Positions 1 to 9,437 of a stretch of DNA of 52,425 nt are shown piece after piece. How positions within the stretch are numbered: the first letter of the stretch is position 1; the number at the start of each line of letters is the position of its first letter. This DNA is from JAEZVV01 sp036652035. Lineage in GTDB: Bacteria > Pseudomonadota > Gammaproteobacteria > Burkholderiales > Burkholderiaceae_F. Both the position numbers and the translations under genes were made by a program. The DNA is taken from the NCBI GenBank assembly GCA_036652035.1, contig JAVVWR010000015.1:1-52425 (forward strand). Reading direction: 5' to 3'. The notes beneath the pieces are model-generated. The model was given only the letters and a program-made list of their open reading frames with translations, had not been told where the DNA came from and ran no database searches.

Positions 1-2
1 GC

Positions 3-83
3 GCCGGATTGTCTCGCGGCCAGGCCAACCGCGCCCTGCTCGAGGCGCTGCTCGCGAGTGACGCCCTGCAGGGCGCGTTCTGA
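3..83 (+). CDS. C-terminal end of an unidentified protein (cut by window edge)
   Basis: An open frame enters from the left edge and ends at TGA 81-83, giving the last 26 residues of a protein (ending LLASDALQGAF). The fragment is Ala/Leu-rich and looks like a C-terminal helix. It is too short to assign to a family. The other two plus frames lack a comparable reading, and the asparaginase downstream is separated by almost 300 bases, so this is probably the end of a separate gene. Confidence 0.4.
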   Translation, partial: AGLSRGQANRALLEALLASDALQGAF

Positions 84-378
84 GTTCTGCTGTCGGGTTG
101 ACCTACGCTCGGGTTTGATTCCAGGAAACCGCTGAAAGCGCGCCAATGGCTGCGTCAGCATGGGCGGGATTCTGGTTCGCGTTTCCCTTTGGCTCGTTTT
201 CCGGGGGGATTGAGGCCATTTTTTGGCTTGGGTCGATCGGAATCGTGATTCAAACTTCGCCCCTCTTTTCGCTCACGGTTTGAGCGCGACAACCGGTGAT
301 CCGCCGTGGTGCCGGCGTGTGTGTGGTCGAGTTCGGCCGCGCGCCGGGCCATCGGAATCCTGTGGAATGAGGTCAGCA
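84..378. other. Intergenic stretch before the asparaginase
   Basis: About 295 bases without a convincing gene. An in-frame upstream extension of the asparaginase reading frame (from 223) is open here but shows no family-like sequence. I see no strong promoter, hairpin or RNA gene. Confidence 0.5.
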
Positions 379-1377
379 ATGCTTAAGGTTGTAGTTGTCA
401 GCACGGGTGGCACCATCGCAATGAAAGTGGTGCCGGGGCAGGGCGTGGTGCCTGCCTTGTCGGGTGCGGATCTGATTGCGGCGGTGCCGCAGTTGGCCGA
501 TTTGTGCGAGGTCGAGGTGCGCGAGTTCTCGAACGTGCCAAGTCCGCACATGACGCCCGCGATGATGTTCGAGCTGGCGCACCGGGTCGAGGCCATTCTT
601 GGCGAGGCCGAGGTGGCTGGCGTGGTCGTCACCCATGGCACCGACACCCTGGAAGAGACGGCTTACATGCTCGACCTCGTGGTCGATTCGCCCAAGCCCG
701 TGTGTGTCACGGGCGCGATGCGCTCGGCTTCTGGCGTTGGCCCCGACGGTTCGGCCAATATCCTCGCCGCCGTGCGCACCGCGGCCAGCCACCAGGCTCG
801 CAATCAAGGGGTTCTGACAGTTCTCAACGACGAGATCCATGCGGCGCGAGAAGTGACCAAAACACATTCGGCCAATCCCGACACCTTTTGCGCGCCGGCC
901 TGGGGCCCGCTCGGCTATGCCGACAGCGACCGCGTGATCTTTCGCCGTCTGCGGCCGCGCCACGCCCACCTGCGTCCGGCGACGCTCGAGAGCGATGTCC
1001 ATCTCCTGCGCCTGACAGCGGGGGCCGATTCGCGGCTGATTCGCCATCTGATCGCCGATGGTGTGAAAGGCATCGTGATCGAGGCCTTCGGCCGCGGCAA
1101 TGTGCCGCCGGCCGTGGTGCCGGGGCTGGAAGAGGCGGTGGCGGCCGGCATCCCGGTGGTGGTGACGACCCGCTGCGGCAACGGCCGCGTTTACTGCGAA
1201 TACGGCTACGAGGGCAGCACGACACATCTGGCTCGTATCGGTGCGCTGCTCGCCGGCGACATGCTGGGCGTCAAGGCGCGACTCAAGCTGATGCTAGCGG
1301 TCAGCCTCGGGCTTAACGCGGCCGGTTTGGCTCAGGTGTTCGATGAGGAGATGACGGGCGAGACCACGCTCGCCTGA
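379..1377 (+). CDS. L-asparaginase (cytoplasmic, asparaginase/glutaminase family)
   Basis: A 332-residue protein that should hydrolyse L-asparagine to aspartate and ammonia. Both family signatures are present: the N-terminal STGGTIA with nucleophilic Thr12, and THGTDTLEET with the second catalytic pair Thr88-Asp89. Length fits the family (about 320-350). I place the start at ATG 379 because GAGG at 369-372 sits six bases upstream and the protein then begins directly with the first beta strand. ATG 367 is an alternative, while the longer frame from 223 adds non-homologous residues. With this start there is no signal peptide, so it is probably cytoplasmic. It stands alone, convergent with the cytochrome gene downstream. 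Confidence 0.9.
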   Translation: MLKVVVVSTGGTIAMKVVPGQGVVPALSGADLIAAVPQLADLCEVEVREFSNVPSPHMTPAMMFELAHRVEAILGEAEVAGVVVTHGTDTLEETAYMLDLVVDSPKPVCVTGAMRSASGVGPDGSANILAAVRTAASHQARNQGVLTVLNDEIHAAREVTKTHSANPDTFCAPAWGPLGYADSDRVIFRRLRPRHAHLRPATLESDVHLLRLTAGADSRLIRHLIADGVKGIVIEAFGRGNVPPAVVPGLEEAVAAGIPVVVTTRCGNGRVYCEYGYEGSTTHLARIGALLAGDMLGVKARLKLMLAVSLGLNAAGLAQVFDEEMTGETTLA

Positions 1378-1533
1378 TCGAAGGTGCGGACCGGCGGCCT
1401 GGGTTGGTCAACGCCGGTTCGGGGGCCTGTGCGAGCGTGCGTCGGTGGGCTCCAAAGGCTCGCACCGCTGGCGAGGGTGGTCGGTCAACCATGCTCGTCG
1501 GCGGGGCGGGTACACCTGGGAGTTGGGGCGATC

Positions 1534-1989
1534 TCAGTATTTGGCCTTGATCGCCTCAAGCTGTTCCTTACTCACTGCGGGAGTGTCGCCGCGCGCTTGC
1601 CAGCGGTTGGTGTTCCAGGCGCCCATCCAGTCCTTCACCAGCTTTAGGTTCTTGGCGCGCTCGGCGTCGTCCTGACCGAGATAGACGTACATATTGCCGG
1701 GCTTGCCGCCGGCTTTGCCGGCGTCGAGGCGGCGCTGCATCGCGCCCGTGGCGGGCCACACCACGTAATTCATGAAGTCGCCGTAAGAGTCCATCCGCGG
1801 GCCGACCTTGCCTTGTTCTTCCTTTGGCAGCTGGCGCCATTCCCAATAGGTGGGCGCCTGGGCGCCGTGACAGGCGGCGCACTGAGCATCGACCAGGGGT
1901 TTGATGTCCTTGGTCCAGCTCAGCTCGTTGGCCTGGGCGCTGAAGCTCGCGGCAAACAGTACGCCAGCGATGGCAAGAGTCGTCTTCAT
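1534..1989 (-). CDS. Periplasmic monohaem cytochrome c
   Basis: A 151-residue exported protein: a Lys-led hydrophobic signal peptide ending AQA, then one haem-attachment motif CAACH about 40 residues in. Several Met residues further on (for example in the GNMYVY segment) could supply the sixth haem ligand. The start is ATG 1989, preceded by AGGAGAGG; the upstream part of the frame carries no signal sequence. It would carry electrons in the periplasm, but the partner cannot be named from its neighbours: an asparaginase lies convergent on one side and topB on the other. The region after the haem motif (WEWRQLPKEE and onward) does not match a c-type class I can name. Confidence 0.8.
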   Translation of the reverse strand: MKTTLAIAGVLFAASFSAQANELSWTKDIKPLVDAQCAACHGAQAPTYWEWRQLPKEEQGKVGPRMDSYGDFMNYVVWPATGAMQRRLDAGKAGGKPGNMYVYLGQDDAERAKNLKLVKDWMGAWNTNRWQARGDTPAVSKEQLEAIKAKY

Positions 1990-2171
1990 GAATCCTCTCC
2001 TAAGGGGGTAAGTAATCAACCCTACGTAGGACTTGGAGTCATCGATAGCCGGGATGTCCCGAGGTATGAGGCATTTTCCCGAAGAGAGGCAGCCCAGACG
2101 AGTCGAGGTCAAGGCATCGCTGCCCGGGCTTCGGAGGGGACTAGGTCACAGGCTGTTGGGGTCGACAAACA

Positions 2172-2195
2172 GGGCGGCGCAGTCGCCTGCGCCCC
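2172..2195 (-). terminator. Possible terminator of topB
   Basis: A GC-rich inverted repeat with one bulge (GCGCAG at 2177-2182 against CTGCGC at 2187-2192, extended by flanking G-C pairs) lies about 30 bases past the topB stop. The T-run that should follow on the minus strand is weak (CTGTTTG), so this is a tentative call. Confidence 0.3.
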
Positions 2196-2223
2196 TATTT
2201 GTCATACGGCCGCCGCTGGGTTG

Positions 2224-4842
2224 TCAGACCGCTTTCTTGGCGGCTTTCTTCGCGACTTTCTTGGCTGCGGTCTTAGTGGCAGTCTTAGTAGCAGTTTTCT
2301 TGGCTGCGACCTTCTTGGCCACCGGCGCTTCGCCATCTTCGGCTGTCTTGGCGCCCGGCTTGGCCGCGCGCGGCTCGAACTCGAAGCCGATCTTGCCGTC
2401 CTTCTGCTTGACCAGGAAGGCCGAGAACTTGCGCCGGGTGCGGTTGGAGACGAAGTTGCGCAGGATGTCGGTGCGGCCGTCGGCGAGCAGTTTTTGCATC
2501 TGTTCGCGTTCGATCGGCTGTTGCAGGATCACCTTGCCCGAGCGGAAATCGCAGTTTTTGTCGGGGCCGACGCTCTTCTCGCAGACATAGGCCATCGGCT
2601 GCTCGAACACGCGGGCGGCGCACTTGGGGCAGGGGCCGAGCGGCTCCTGGCCGTCGAAGTTGACCTCTTCGATCTCACCGTCCTCGCCCGCTTCGGACTG
2701 GCCGAAGTCGAACTCGAGCTTGAACTCGGGCGTGAGCTTGAGCACCGCCGCGAACGGCCGGCCCATCTTGCTGATGAAGCCTTGCAGAGGTCCGATCGTG
2801 CCGTTGGCAATCAGCTCCTCAACCTCGTGCACCTCGAAGGTGCGGCTGCCGGGGTGCTTGGGCAGGCTGAAGTCGCATTTGACGCAGCCGTAACGACGGT
2901 AGTTCTCAACTACCTCGCCGCCGCACTTGGGGCAGGGCGTCTTCAAGTGGGCGGGGTCGTCGATCGGCACCGTATCGGAGCCATAGGTCTTGGCGCGCTC
3001 GACGATGTTCTCGGTCATCGCCGCGATCTCGCGCATGAAGGCATCACGATCGAGTTGGCCGCGCTCCATTTGCGAGAGCTTGTATTCCCAGTCGCCGGTG
3101 AGTTCGGGGTGAGTGAGTTCCTGCACCCCCAGGCCCTTCAACAGCGCCATCAGTTGGAAGGCCTTGGCGGTGGGGCGGATTTCGCGGCCGTCGCGGATCA
3201 GGTAGCGCTGGTCGATCAGGCCTTCGATGATGGCTGCGCGCGTCGCTGGCGTGCCCAGGCCCTTGCCCGCCATGGCACCGCGCAACTCCTCGTCGTCAAC
3301 CAGCTTGCCCGCGCCTTCCATCGAAGACAGCAGGGTCGCTTCGTTGTAGCGCGCCGGCGGCCGGGTGGCGAGCGCCACGGCGTTGATGGCCGCGGTCTTG
3401 ACCGCTTCGTTGGGCGTGACCGCGACCAGCATGGCGTCCTTGCCGTCCTTGCCCGCGGGCGCATCGACCTCAGTCGCGCTCTTGCCGTAGACCGCAAGCC
3501 AGCCGGGGTTGACCAGCACCTTGCCCTCGGTCTTGAAGTGTTCGCCTTCGACTTCGGTGATGCGGGTCGTGACCTGGTACTCGGCGGCCGGATGGAAGAT
3601 CGCCAGGAAACGCTTGACCACCAGGTCGTACAGCTTGGCTTCCGGTTCGCTCAGGCTGCGCGGCGCCTGCTGGGTCGGGATGATGGCGAAGTGGTCGCTG
3701 ATCTTGCTGTTGTCGAAGATGCGCTTGTTGGGCTTGACCCAGCCGCCCTTCTGGATCGACTTGACGTGCGGCGCGTAGTGCGAGTCCTCGGCGATCACTT
3801 CGAGCGTGCTCTTGACCGTGGCGATGTAGTCCTCGGGCAGGGCGCGCGCATCGGTACGCGGGTAGGTCAGGACCTTGTGCTTCTCATACAGCGCTTGCGC
3901 CAGGCCGAGCGTGTTCTTGGCCGAAAAGCCAAAGCGTCCGTTGGCCTCGCGCTGCAGGCTGGTCAGGTCGAAGAGCTGCGGCGGCAGCGAATTGCTGGGC
4001 TTGGATTCCTCGCTCACCACGCCCGGCTTGCTGGTGCAGGCGGCGACGATGGCTTCGGCGCGTGCCGCATCCCACAGGCGCTCGGCGCGGGCGTCGGGAT
4101 CGGTCTCGCTCTTCTTGAACTTGGGGTCGAACCAGCGGCCGTCGTACTGGCCGGCGGCGGCCGCAAAGCTGGCGCGCACCTCGAAGTAATCGCGCGCGAC
4201 AAACTTGCGGATCTTGTCTTCGCGCTCAACCACCACTGCCAGCGTGGGGGTTTGCACCCGGCCGACGGTGGTGAGGAAGAAACCGCCGTCCTTGCTGTTG
4301 AAGGCGGTCATCGCCCGCGTGCCGTTGATGCCGACCAGCCAGTCGGCCTCGGAGCGGCTGCGCGCGGCGTCGGCCAGCGGCAGCATCTCGGCGTCGCTGC
4401 GCAGATTGGTAAAGGCTTCGCGGATCGCGGCGGGTGTCATCGACTGCAGCCACAGGCGCTGGATCGGCTGCTTGGCCTTCGCGGCCTGCACGATGTAGCG
4501 GAAGATCAGTTCACCCTCGCGGCCCGCGTCACACGCGTTGATGAGCGAGGTGATGTCCTTGCGCTTGATGAGCTTGGCCAGGACCTTGAGGCGCGCTTCG
4601 CTCTTGGCGACCGGTTTCAAGTCGAAGTGCGGCGGGATCACGGGCAGGTGAGCAAAGCTCCACTTGCCGCGCTTGACTTCATATTGTTCCGGAGCCTGGA
4701 GCTCCAGCAGGTGGCCGACGGCCGACGAGATGACGAATTCGTCACCCTCGTAGTAGTCGGCTTCCTTCTTGAAGCCGCCGAGGGCGCGGGCGATGTCGCC
4801 GGCGACCGAGGGCTTCTCGGCGATGATCAGGGCCTTGCTCAT
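2224..4842 (-). CDS. topB: DNA topoisomerase III (type IA)
   Basis: An 872-residue type IA topoisomerase, which relaxes or decatenates DNA through a single-strand break. The Toprim domain occupies roughly residues 1-150 (EKPSVA near the start; CDAGREGE with Asp105 and Glu109). The catalytic Tyr327 is in TYPRTD, at nearly the same position as Tyr328 of E. coli TopB. After the core come two Cys clusters (CPKCGG...CVKC and CPKCAA...C) of topoisomerase zinc-finger type, then an Ala/Lys-rich tail over about the last 30 residues, like histone H1-type tails that bind DNA non-specifically. It lies upstream of cytochrome c and downstream of smg-dprA on the same strand, the usual betaproteobacterial order. 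Confidence 0.93.
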   Translation of the reverse strand: MSKALIIAEKPSVAGDIARALGGFKKEADYYEGDEFVISSAVGHLLELQAPEQYEVKRGKWSFAHLPVIPPHFDLKPVAKSEARLKVLAKLIKRKDITSLINACDAGREGELIFRYIVQAAKAKQPIQRLWLQSMTPAAIREAFTNLRSDAEMLPLADAARSRSEADWLVGINGTRAMTAFNSKDGGFFLTTVGRVQTPTLAVVVEREDKIRKFVARDYFEVRASFAAAAGQYDGRWFDPKFKKSETDPDARAERLWDAARAEAIVAACTSKPGVVSEESKPSNSLPPQLFDLTSLQREANGRFGFSAKNTLGLAQALYEKHKVLTYPRTDARALPEDYIATVKSTLEVIAEDSHYAPHVKSIQKGGWVKPNKRIFDNSKISDHFAIIPTQQAPRSLSEPEAKLYDLVVKRFLAIFHPAAEYQVTTRITEVEGEHFKTEGKVLVNPGWLAVYGKSATEVDAPAGKDGKDAMLVAVTPNEAVKTAAINAVALATRPPARYNEATLLSSMEGAGKLVDDEELRGAMAGKGLGTPATRAAIIEGLIDQRYLIRDGREIRPTAKAFQLMALLKGLGVQELTHPELTGDWEYKLSQMERGQLDRDAFMREIAAMTENIVERAKTYGSDTVPIDDPAHLKTPCPKCGGEVVENYRRYGCVKCDFSLPKHPGSRTFEVHEVEELIANGTIGPLQGFISKMGRPFAAVLKLTPEFKLEFDFGQSEAGEDGEIEEVNFDGQEPLGPCPKCAARVFEQPMAYVCEKSVGPDKNCDFRSGKVILQQPIEREQMQKLLADGRTDILRNFVSNRTRRKFSAFLVKQKDGKIGFEFEPRAAKPGAKTAEDGEAPVAKKVAAKKTATKTATKTAAKKVAKKAAKKAV

Positions 4843-4947
4843 GGTCTCTTGTTCCAGAAACGAAAGCCGCCATGTCCGGCGGCCGTCCTTTTTTCAGGAT
4901 AACAACGAAAGCGCCGCGCCGTGCAAGCCCGAGCTTGAGCAAACCGG

Positions 4948-5406
4948 TCAATGCAGCCTGTGAATGCCGCCGTGGTCGAGCAATTCCTCGAGCACGAGGG
5001 TGTCGATGTCAGCCTGCTGGCTCCATAGCACCATCAGGACGACGATTTTGAGAGCCTCGAGCGGAATCGGGCTTTCGTCGAACTCGAGGGCGCGTTCGAT
5101 CACGATTTCACGCTGGCTGGGAGTGAGCTGCTCCGCGGCTTCGAGAAAGGCCAGAAACCCGCGCGCGGCGAGGTCGAGGCACTCGATTTCGGAATCGGCG
5201 TAGATCCGGAAGCTGGAAGCGCTGGCCGGTGCGACCGCGACCGAACCCTCGGTGATTTTTGCCAGGCTCTGCAGCCAGCTCAGGGCTTCGGAGATCTCGT
5301 CGTCGTCGAAGCCGGCGTCAGCGAGGGTCTTGGCGAGTGAATCGGAGTCCGGGCACGCGCGCAGCGCGCCGTAGTGCTGATAGAGGTAGACAAGGACATT
5401 GAACAT
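4948..5406 (-). CDS. smg: Smg family protein (DUF494)
   Basis: A 152-residue acidic protein starting MFNVLVYLYQHY, typical of the Smg/DUF494 family, and of the family's usual length. Its biochemical role is not established; the gene is commonly found next to dprA in proteobacteria, as here (51 bases between the two). It contains no membrane segment. It is probably in one transcript with the LysM gene and dprA upstream and topB downstream. Confidence 0.9.
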   Translation of the reverse strand: MFNVLVYLYQHYGALRACPDSDSLAKTLADAGFDDDEISEALSWLQSLAKITEGSVAVAPASASSFRIYADSEIECLDLAARGFLAFLEAAEQLTPSQREIVIERALEFDESPIPLEALKIVVLMVLWSQQADIDTLVLEELLDHGGIHRLH

Positions 5407-5457
5407 CGCTACCGACTCTAACCGCGTGCTTTGCCGAAGTAAAGCCGGCGACCGACC

Positions 5458-6555
5458 CTAACCCAAGCGCTGGTAGCGGTTGCCCGGGAGTCGCTCTATA
5501 TCTTGGGCCAGTTCGAGTTCGAGCAAGGCAGCCGACAGGGTGCCGGCATCCATTGCCAGGCGGAGGGCCAAAGTGTCGAGGTCGATCGGTTCATGACCCA
5601 TCGCCTCGAGCAGTGTGGCGTGCGGACTGGCGCGGCGGCACGGGCGGGCGGGTGCTGTGACCGCCACCGGGTCGAGCCGAAGCTCTTCCAGAATGTCGTT
5701 GCCAGCTTCGACCAGCTTGGCGCCGTCCTTGATCAGTCGGTGGCAGCCTTTGGCAAGCGGCGCATGGATCGAGCCCGGAATTGCGAACACCTCCCGCCCG
5801 CTTTCGCCCGCCAGGCGTGCCGTGATCAAGCTGCCCGAGCGGAGCGCGGCCTCGACCACCAGAACCCCGCGCGCCAGACCGGCGATGATTCGGTTGCGGC
5901 GTGGAAAGTTGTGAGCGATGGCCGGGGTGCCGAGCGGGAACTCGGTGATCATCAGGCCGTCAACGCAGATTTGCTCGGCCAGTTCGCGGTGGCTCGCGGG
6001 GTAGATCCGGTCGGCGCCGGTGCCCAGCACCGCAATGGTTGAGGCGGCACCACCCGCCAGCGCGCCGCGGTGAGCGGCGGCGTCGATCCCCAGCGCCATG
6101 CCGCTGACGATGGTCAGGCCGCCGCGGGCGAGCGACTGGGCAAAGGCGGCGGCGTTGTCGGCGCCCTGCACCGTGCAGTTGCGGCTGCCGACGATGGCGA
6201 GCGCGGGACGCTGGAGCAGTTCGAGCCGGCCGCGAGCAAAAATCAGGCTGGGCGGGTCGGTGATGTCGAGCAGCGCCGACGGGTATTCCGGGTCGGCCAG
6301 GCTCAGCAGAGCGGTGCCAGGTGTGTCGGCGAGCCAGCGTTCGGTGCGGGTGATGGCTTGTTCGATCTCGGACGAGGCCGGTCGAGCAAGCTCGCGGGCG
6401 AGCGACTCGGGTAGATGGCGCACGAGCTGCGCATACCCCGCTGCGAGCACGTCCTGCGGCAGTCCCAGGCGCGCGAGCAACTGGCGCAAGGCCGCCGGGC
6501 CCAAGCCCGGCGTCATGGCCAGTCGCAGCCAGGCAGCGCGTTCGGCCGCCTGCAT
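5458..6555 (-). CDS. dprA: DNA-processing protein DprA (Smf)
   Basis: A 365-residue protein that binds incoming single-stranded DNA and loads RecA during natural transformation. The Rossmann-like domain is complete: IVGSRNCT at about residue 120, SGMALGIDAAAHRGAL, GTGADRIYP, and the FPRRNRIIAGL segment. The N-terminal 70 residues resemble the helix-hairpin-helix/SAM-like region, and the last 60 look like the winged-helix domain. The start is six bases after the stop of the LysM gene, so the two are likely co-transcribed. comM at 30.4 kb is a second transformation gene in the window. Confidence 0.95.
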   Translation of the reverse strand: MQAAERAAWLRLAMTPGLGPAALRQLLARLGLPQDVLAAGYAQLVRHLPESLARELARPASSEIEQAITRTERWLADTPGTALLSLADPEYPSALLDITDPPSLIFARGRLELLQRPALAIVGSRNCTVQGADNAAAFAQSLARGGLTIVSGMALGIDAAAHRGALAGGAASTIAVLGTGADRIYPASHRELAEQICVDGLMITEFPLGTPAIAHNFPRRNRIIAGLARGVLVVEAALRSGSLITARLAGESGREVFAIPGSIHAPLAKGCHRLIKDGAKLVEAGNDILEELRLDPVAVTAPARPCRRASPHATLLEAMGHEPIDLDTLALRLAMDAGTLSAALLELELAQDIERLPGNRYQRLG

Positions 6556-6561
6556 GTCGAA

Positions 6562-7749
6562 TCAGCGCCGCCGCGGGGCGGCGATGTCGTCGAGCGTGAG
6601 CTCGGGTGAAACCAGGTGATCGCCGACTTCGACGTCGCGCTGGCCGCGCACGATCAAGGCGTAGGCGATGTTGTCGAACACCCGGAACACGAACACATAG
6701 CCGAGCGACTCGTCAGGCAGCTTGATCTTTTCGCCTCTGGCCGTGCTGTCGCGCATGGTGGCGCCGGTGCGCAGCACTTCGAGCACGTTGCCCGCTCGCA
6801 GGCCGGCGTTGGAGCCGGCGTTGAGCGTGACGATGTCGCCACCGCCGGCGTAGCGGACGCCGTTGTAGATCGAGATCACGTTGGCGTCGACGGGCTGGGC
6901 CGGAATGCTAGGCACATACGACGCAATCGCCTGCCGCTCGATTGGGACCAGACGGTCGCCGACGCCGATTTCCTGCTTGGCGCTATCGATCGCCAACGTG
7001 CTCACGTCGCCGGTCTTGGCGACATGGGCGGTGCCGAGGAAGAAGGCTTCGTAGGCGATCGGCTTGCGCCGGTTCGGGTCCTTGGGTCCGTAGAGCGGGC
7101 GCAGCGGTCGGTAGACGTTGTAGCTGATCGGAGCCGCGTCCGCCGGAATGCCCCGGGCATAGGCTTTTTCGCCCCGGCCCAGGAAGACCCGGCCTTCCTG
7201 GGTGGCGACGATGCGGGGCGCCGCGTCGAACGCACGGGCTTCGAGCACCAGTGGCTGCGACAGGAAGGGTTCGATCAAGTGGTTGGGGATCGGCGGCAAG
7301 GCCTGCGCGGTGGCGTCGAACTCGCGCATCCGCGGCGAGAGCTTGTCGATATCTGCGGTCGATCCTTCGCCAAACGAGAGCGTGGCGCGGCCATCGCGCC
7401 GGCTCAGCACCAGAATTTGGCCGGGGTAGATCAGATGGGGATTTTTTACCTGGTCCTGGTTCATGCCCCACAGTTCGGGCCAGCGCCAGGGCGACGTCAG
7501 ATACATCGACGCCAGATCCCACAGTGTGTCGCCAGATTTGATGGTGTAGCGCTCGGGAGCGTTGGCCGCGAGATCGGCGAGTGGAACGCCGGCTTGAGCA
7601 ACATGATCGGCGGTGCGACGCTGCTGATCGGTGACCGGATAGCGAGTGGTGGCGGACTCGGCCGCGGTGGCGATACGAGTAGTGACGGCAGCCAGAACGG
7701 CGGCCGAGCACGCGGCGGCCAGCAGCAGCCCTGTGCTAGTCTTTCCCAT
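6562..7749 (-). CDS. Exported LysM-domain peptidoglycan-binding protein
   Basis: A 395-residue protein with an N-terminal signal peptide (MGKTSTGLLLAAACSAAVLAA) and a LysM domain near residues 60-115 (YTIKSGDTLWDLA, then WGMN, NPHLIYPGQIL), which should bind peptidoglycan glycan strands. The remaining 270 residues look like a family-specific beta-rich region. I start at ATG 7749, which has GGGAG upstream; the frame extends 11 codons further without signal-peptide character. Such LysM proteins sit ahead of dprA in many betaproteobacteria. The gene diverges from def, leaving a 269-base shared promoter region. Confidence 0.88.
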   Translation of the reverse strand: MGKTSTGLLLAAACSAAVLAAVTTRIATAAESATTRYPVTDQQRRTADHVAQAGVPLADLAANAPERYTIKSGDTLWDLASMYLTSPWRWPELWGMNQDQVKNPHLIYPGQILVLSRRDGRATLSFGEGSTADIDKLSPRMREFDATAQALPPIPNHLIEPFLSQPLVLEARAFDAAPRIVATQEGRVFLGRGEKAYARGIPADAAPISYNVYRPLRPLYGPKDPNRRKPIAYEAFFLGTAHVAKTGDVSTLAIDSAKQEIGVGDRLVPIERQAIASYVPSIPAQPVDANVISIYNGVRYAGGGDIVTLNAGSNAGLRAGNVLEVLRTGATMRDSTARGEKIKLPDESLGYVFVFRVFDNIAYALIVRGQRDVEVGDHLVSPELTLDDIAAPRRR

Positions 7750-8018
7750 AAATACTCCCTGTCGCCGCTGCGACATTCGCAACGGTTGTCTGCCGCGGCG
7801 TTATGCCTGACAGGCACGCGGCAACACGGAGACGCTAAAGCTAAGAATCGTCGTCAAATTCTGCCCCTAGCGCCTTGATATCGCAACGGATCTTATCCTG
7901 CGAACATCACGGACATAGGCGATGGGCAGTGGCGAGTCCCCGTCGCCTCGTTGCGCTGGGACAACGATAGCTCGGTAGCCCGCCGCATAAGGCCTGCCGA
8001 GTCCGAAGGAGATTGCCC

Positions 8019-8525
8019 GTGGCCCTTCTGCCCATCCTCGAATACCCCGATCTTCGTCTTCACACGGTTGCCAAGCCCGTCACTGTGTTTGACGAGTCCC
8101 TGCGCAAGCTGGCGGCGGACATGGCCGAGACCATGTACGAGGCGCCTGGCGTCGGCTTGGCGGCGACCCAGGTCGATGCGCACATTCGCATGGTCGTGAT
8201 CGATATTTCAGAAACCAAGGACCAGCTCAAGGTCTTGATCAATCCTGAAATCGTGTCGGCCTCGGATGAGCGGGTCGAGTGCGAGGAAGGTTGTCTTTCG
8301 GTGCCCGGAATCTACGACGCCATCACCCGCCCGGCCGAAGTGCGGATGCGGGCGTTCGACCTCAATGGCGAGGCTTTCGAGCTCGATTGCGAGGGCCTGC
8401 TCGCGGTTTGCGTCCAGCACGAGATGGATCACCTCGACGGCAAGGTGTTTGTCGAATACCTCAGCAAGCTCAAGCAGGATCGCGTCCGCGCCAAGTTGAA
8501 AAAGCGCAAAGCGCGCGGCGACTGA
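8019..8525 (+). CDS. def: Peptide deformylase
   Basis: A 168-residue metalloenzyme that removes the formyl group from the initiator methionine of new proteins. All three motifs are present: GVGLAATQ (residues 44-51), EGCLS with metal ligand Cys92, and QHEMDH with ligands His134 and His138 and catalytic Glu135. I choose GTG 8019 because AAGGAG lies seven bases upstream and the protein then starts MALLPILEYPD, the usual N terminus; TTG 8013 is also in frame. Its functional partner fmt is 1.3 kb downstream, separated by an oppositely oriented hydrolase gene. Confidence 0.95.
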   Translation: MALLPILEYPDLRLHTVAKPVTVFDESLRKLAADMAETMYEAPGVGLAATQVDAHIRMVVIDISETKDQLKVLINPEIVSASDERVECEEGCLSVPGIYDAITRPAEVRMRAFDLNGEAFELDCEGLLAVCVQHEMDHLDGKVFVEYLSKLKQDRVRAKLKKRKARGD

Positions 8526-8540
8526 GCCCGGCTTGGCGGC

Positions 8541-9437
8541 TTAAATTCCGGCCGCGTGGCAGTGACCGCCGATTTCCTCGGCCAGGCGCGGCAGCAGCGG
8601 ACCGGGCAGGTCGTGCCCCATTCCAGCAATCATCAAAAGGCGGGCGCTACGAATGCAGCGGGCGGTCTCGCGGCCGGCGGCGGCCGGCAGCAGCGGGTCG
8701 TCAGCGCCGTGGATCACCAGCGTGGGCGCTGAAATTCGGCCAAGCATTGCGCGCCGGTCGCCCGAGGCGAGGATGGCAAGCAGTTGGCGCGCCGTGCCGG
8801 CAGCGTCGTAGCCACGGCTGGCAATGCGGCCGAGGTGTTCGCGCAGCGCGGTTTCGTCCTGCTCGAACCCCGGGCTGCCGATCACGCCAAAGATCTTGAG
8901 GTAATGCTCGATCACGCGGTCGACGTTGTGCGGATCTTCGGGTTGCGATAGCAGAGCGTGCAGCGCCCGGGTCTTGCCCAGGCCGGAGCGCGGATTGCCG
9001 GTGCCCGACATGATCGAGGTGAGACTGGCCACCCGGTGCGGCAGCCGGGTCGCCAGCACCTGGGCAATCATTCCGCCCATCGACACTCCCACCACATGGG
9101 CGCGGCGAATCTGCAGCGCGTCGAGCAAGGCTTCGGCGTCAAGCGCCATGTCGTCGAGCGTGTAGCTGGCGCGCACCGGCAGCCGCAGCAAGGCGCGAGC
9201 GATCGCCATCGGCAGCGAGGAATTGCGCGGGTCGGACTTCATCCGGCTAGAGCCGCCGCAATCGCGATTGTCGAACCGGATCACCCGAAAGCCCTGCCGC
9301 ACCAGCAGCGCGATCAGCCCTTCAGGCCAGGCAGCCGACGGCATGCCCAGCCCCATGATCAGCAGGATCGGCGGGGAGGCGGCGTCGCCCGCTGTCTCGT
9401 ACTCGAGACGCAGGCCGTTGACTTCAAGGCTGGGCAT
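8541..9437 (-). CDS. Alpha/beta-fold hydrolase
   Basis: A 298-residue alpha/beta hydrolase. The nucleophile elbow GVSMGG contains Ser119, the likely acid is Asp247 (HGADDP) and the likely base is His275 (AGMGHD); the oxyanion-region motif LIMGLG is at residues 26-31. The sequence around FDNRDCGGSSR resembles hydrolases annotated as esterases or AclR-like hydrolases, but the substrate cannot be deduced. It lies between def and fmt on the opposite strand, 15 bases from the end of def, so it is a local insertion in the usual def-fmt order. Confidence 0.85.
   Translation of the reverse strand: MPSLEVNGLRLEYETAGDAASPPILLIMGLGMPSAAWPEGLIALLVRQGFRVIRFDNRDCGGSSRMKSDPRNSSLPMAIARALLRLPVRASYTLDDMALDAEALLDALQIRRAHVVGVSMGGMIAQVLATRLPHRVASLTSIMSGTGNPRSGLGKTRALHALLSQPEDPHNVDRVIEHYLKIFGVIGSPGFEQDETALREHLGRIASRGYDAAGTARQLLAILASGDRRAMLGRISAPTLVIHGADDPLLPAAAGRETARCIRSARLLMIAGMGHDLPGPLLPRLAEEIGGHCHAAGI

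Noticed and set aside
1389..1419. Inverted repeat ACCGGCG/CGCCGGT after the asparaginase
   Set aside because: Seven-base stem with a 15-base loop and no T-run; too weak to call a terminator.
1813..4902. A 1029-codon plus-strand frame opposite topB
   Set aside because: It is the antisense shadow of topB in high-GC DNA; the minus strand encodes a complete topoisomerase with its catalytic motifs.
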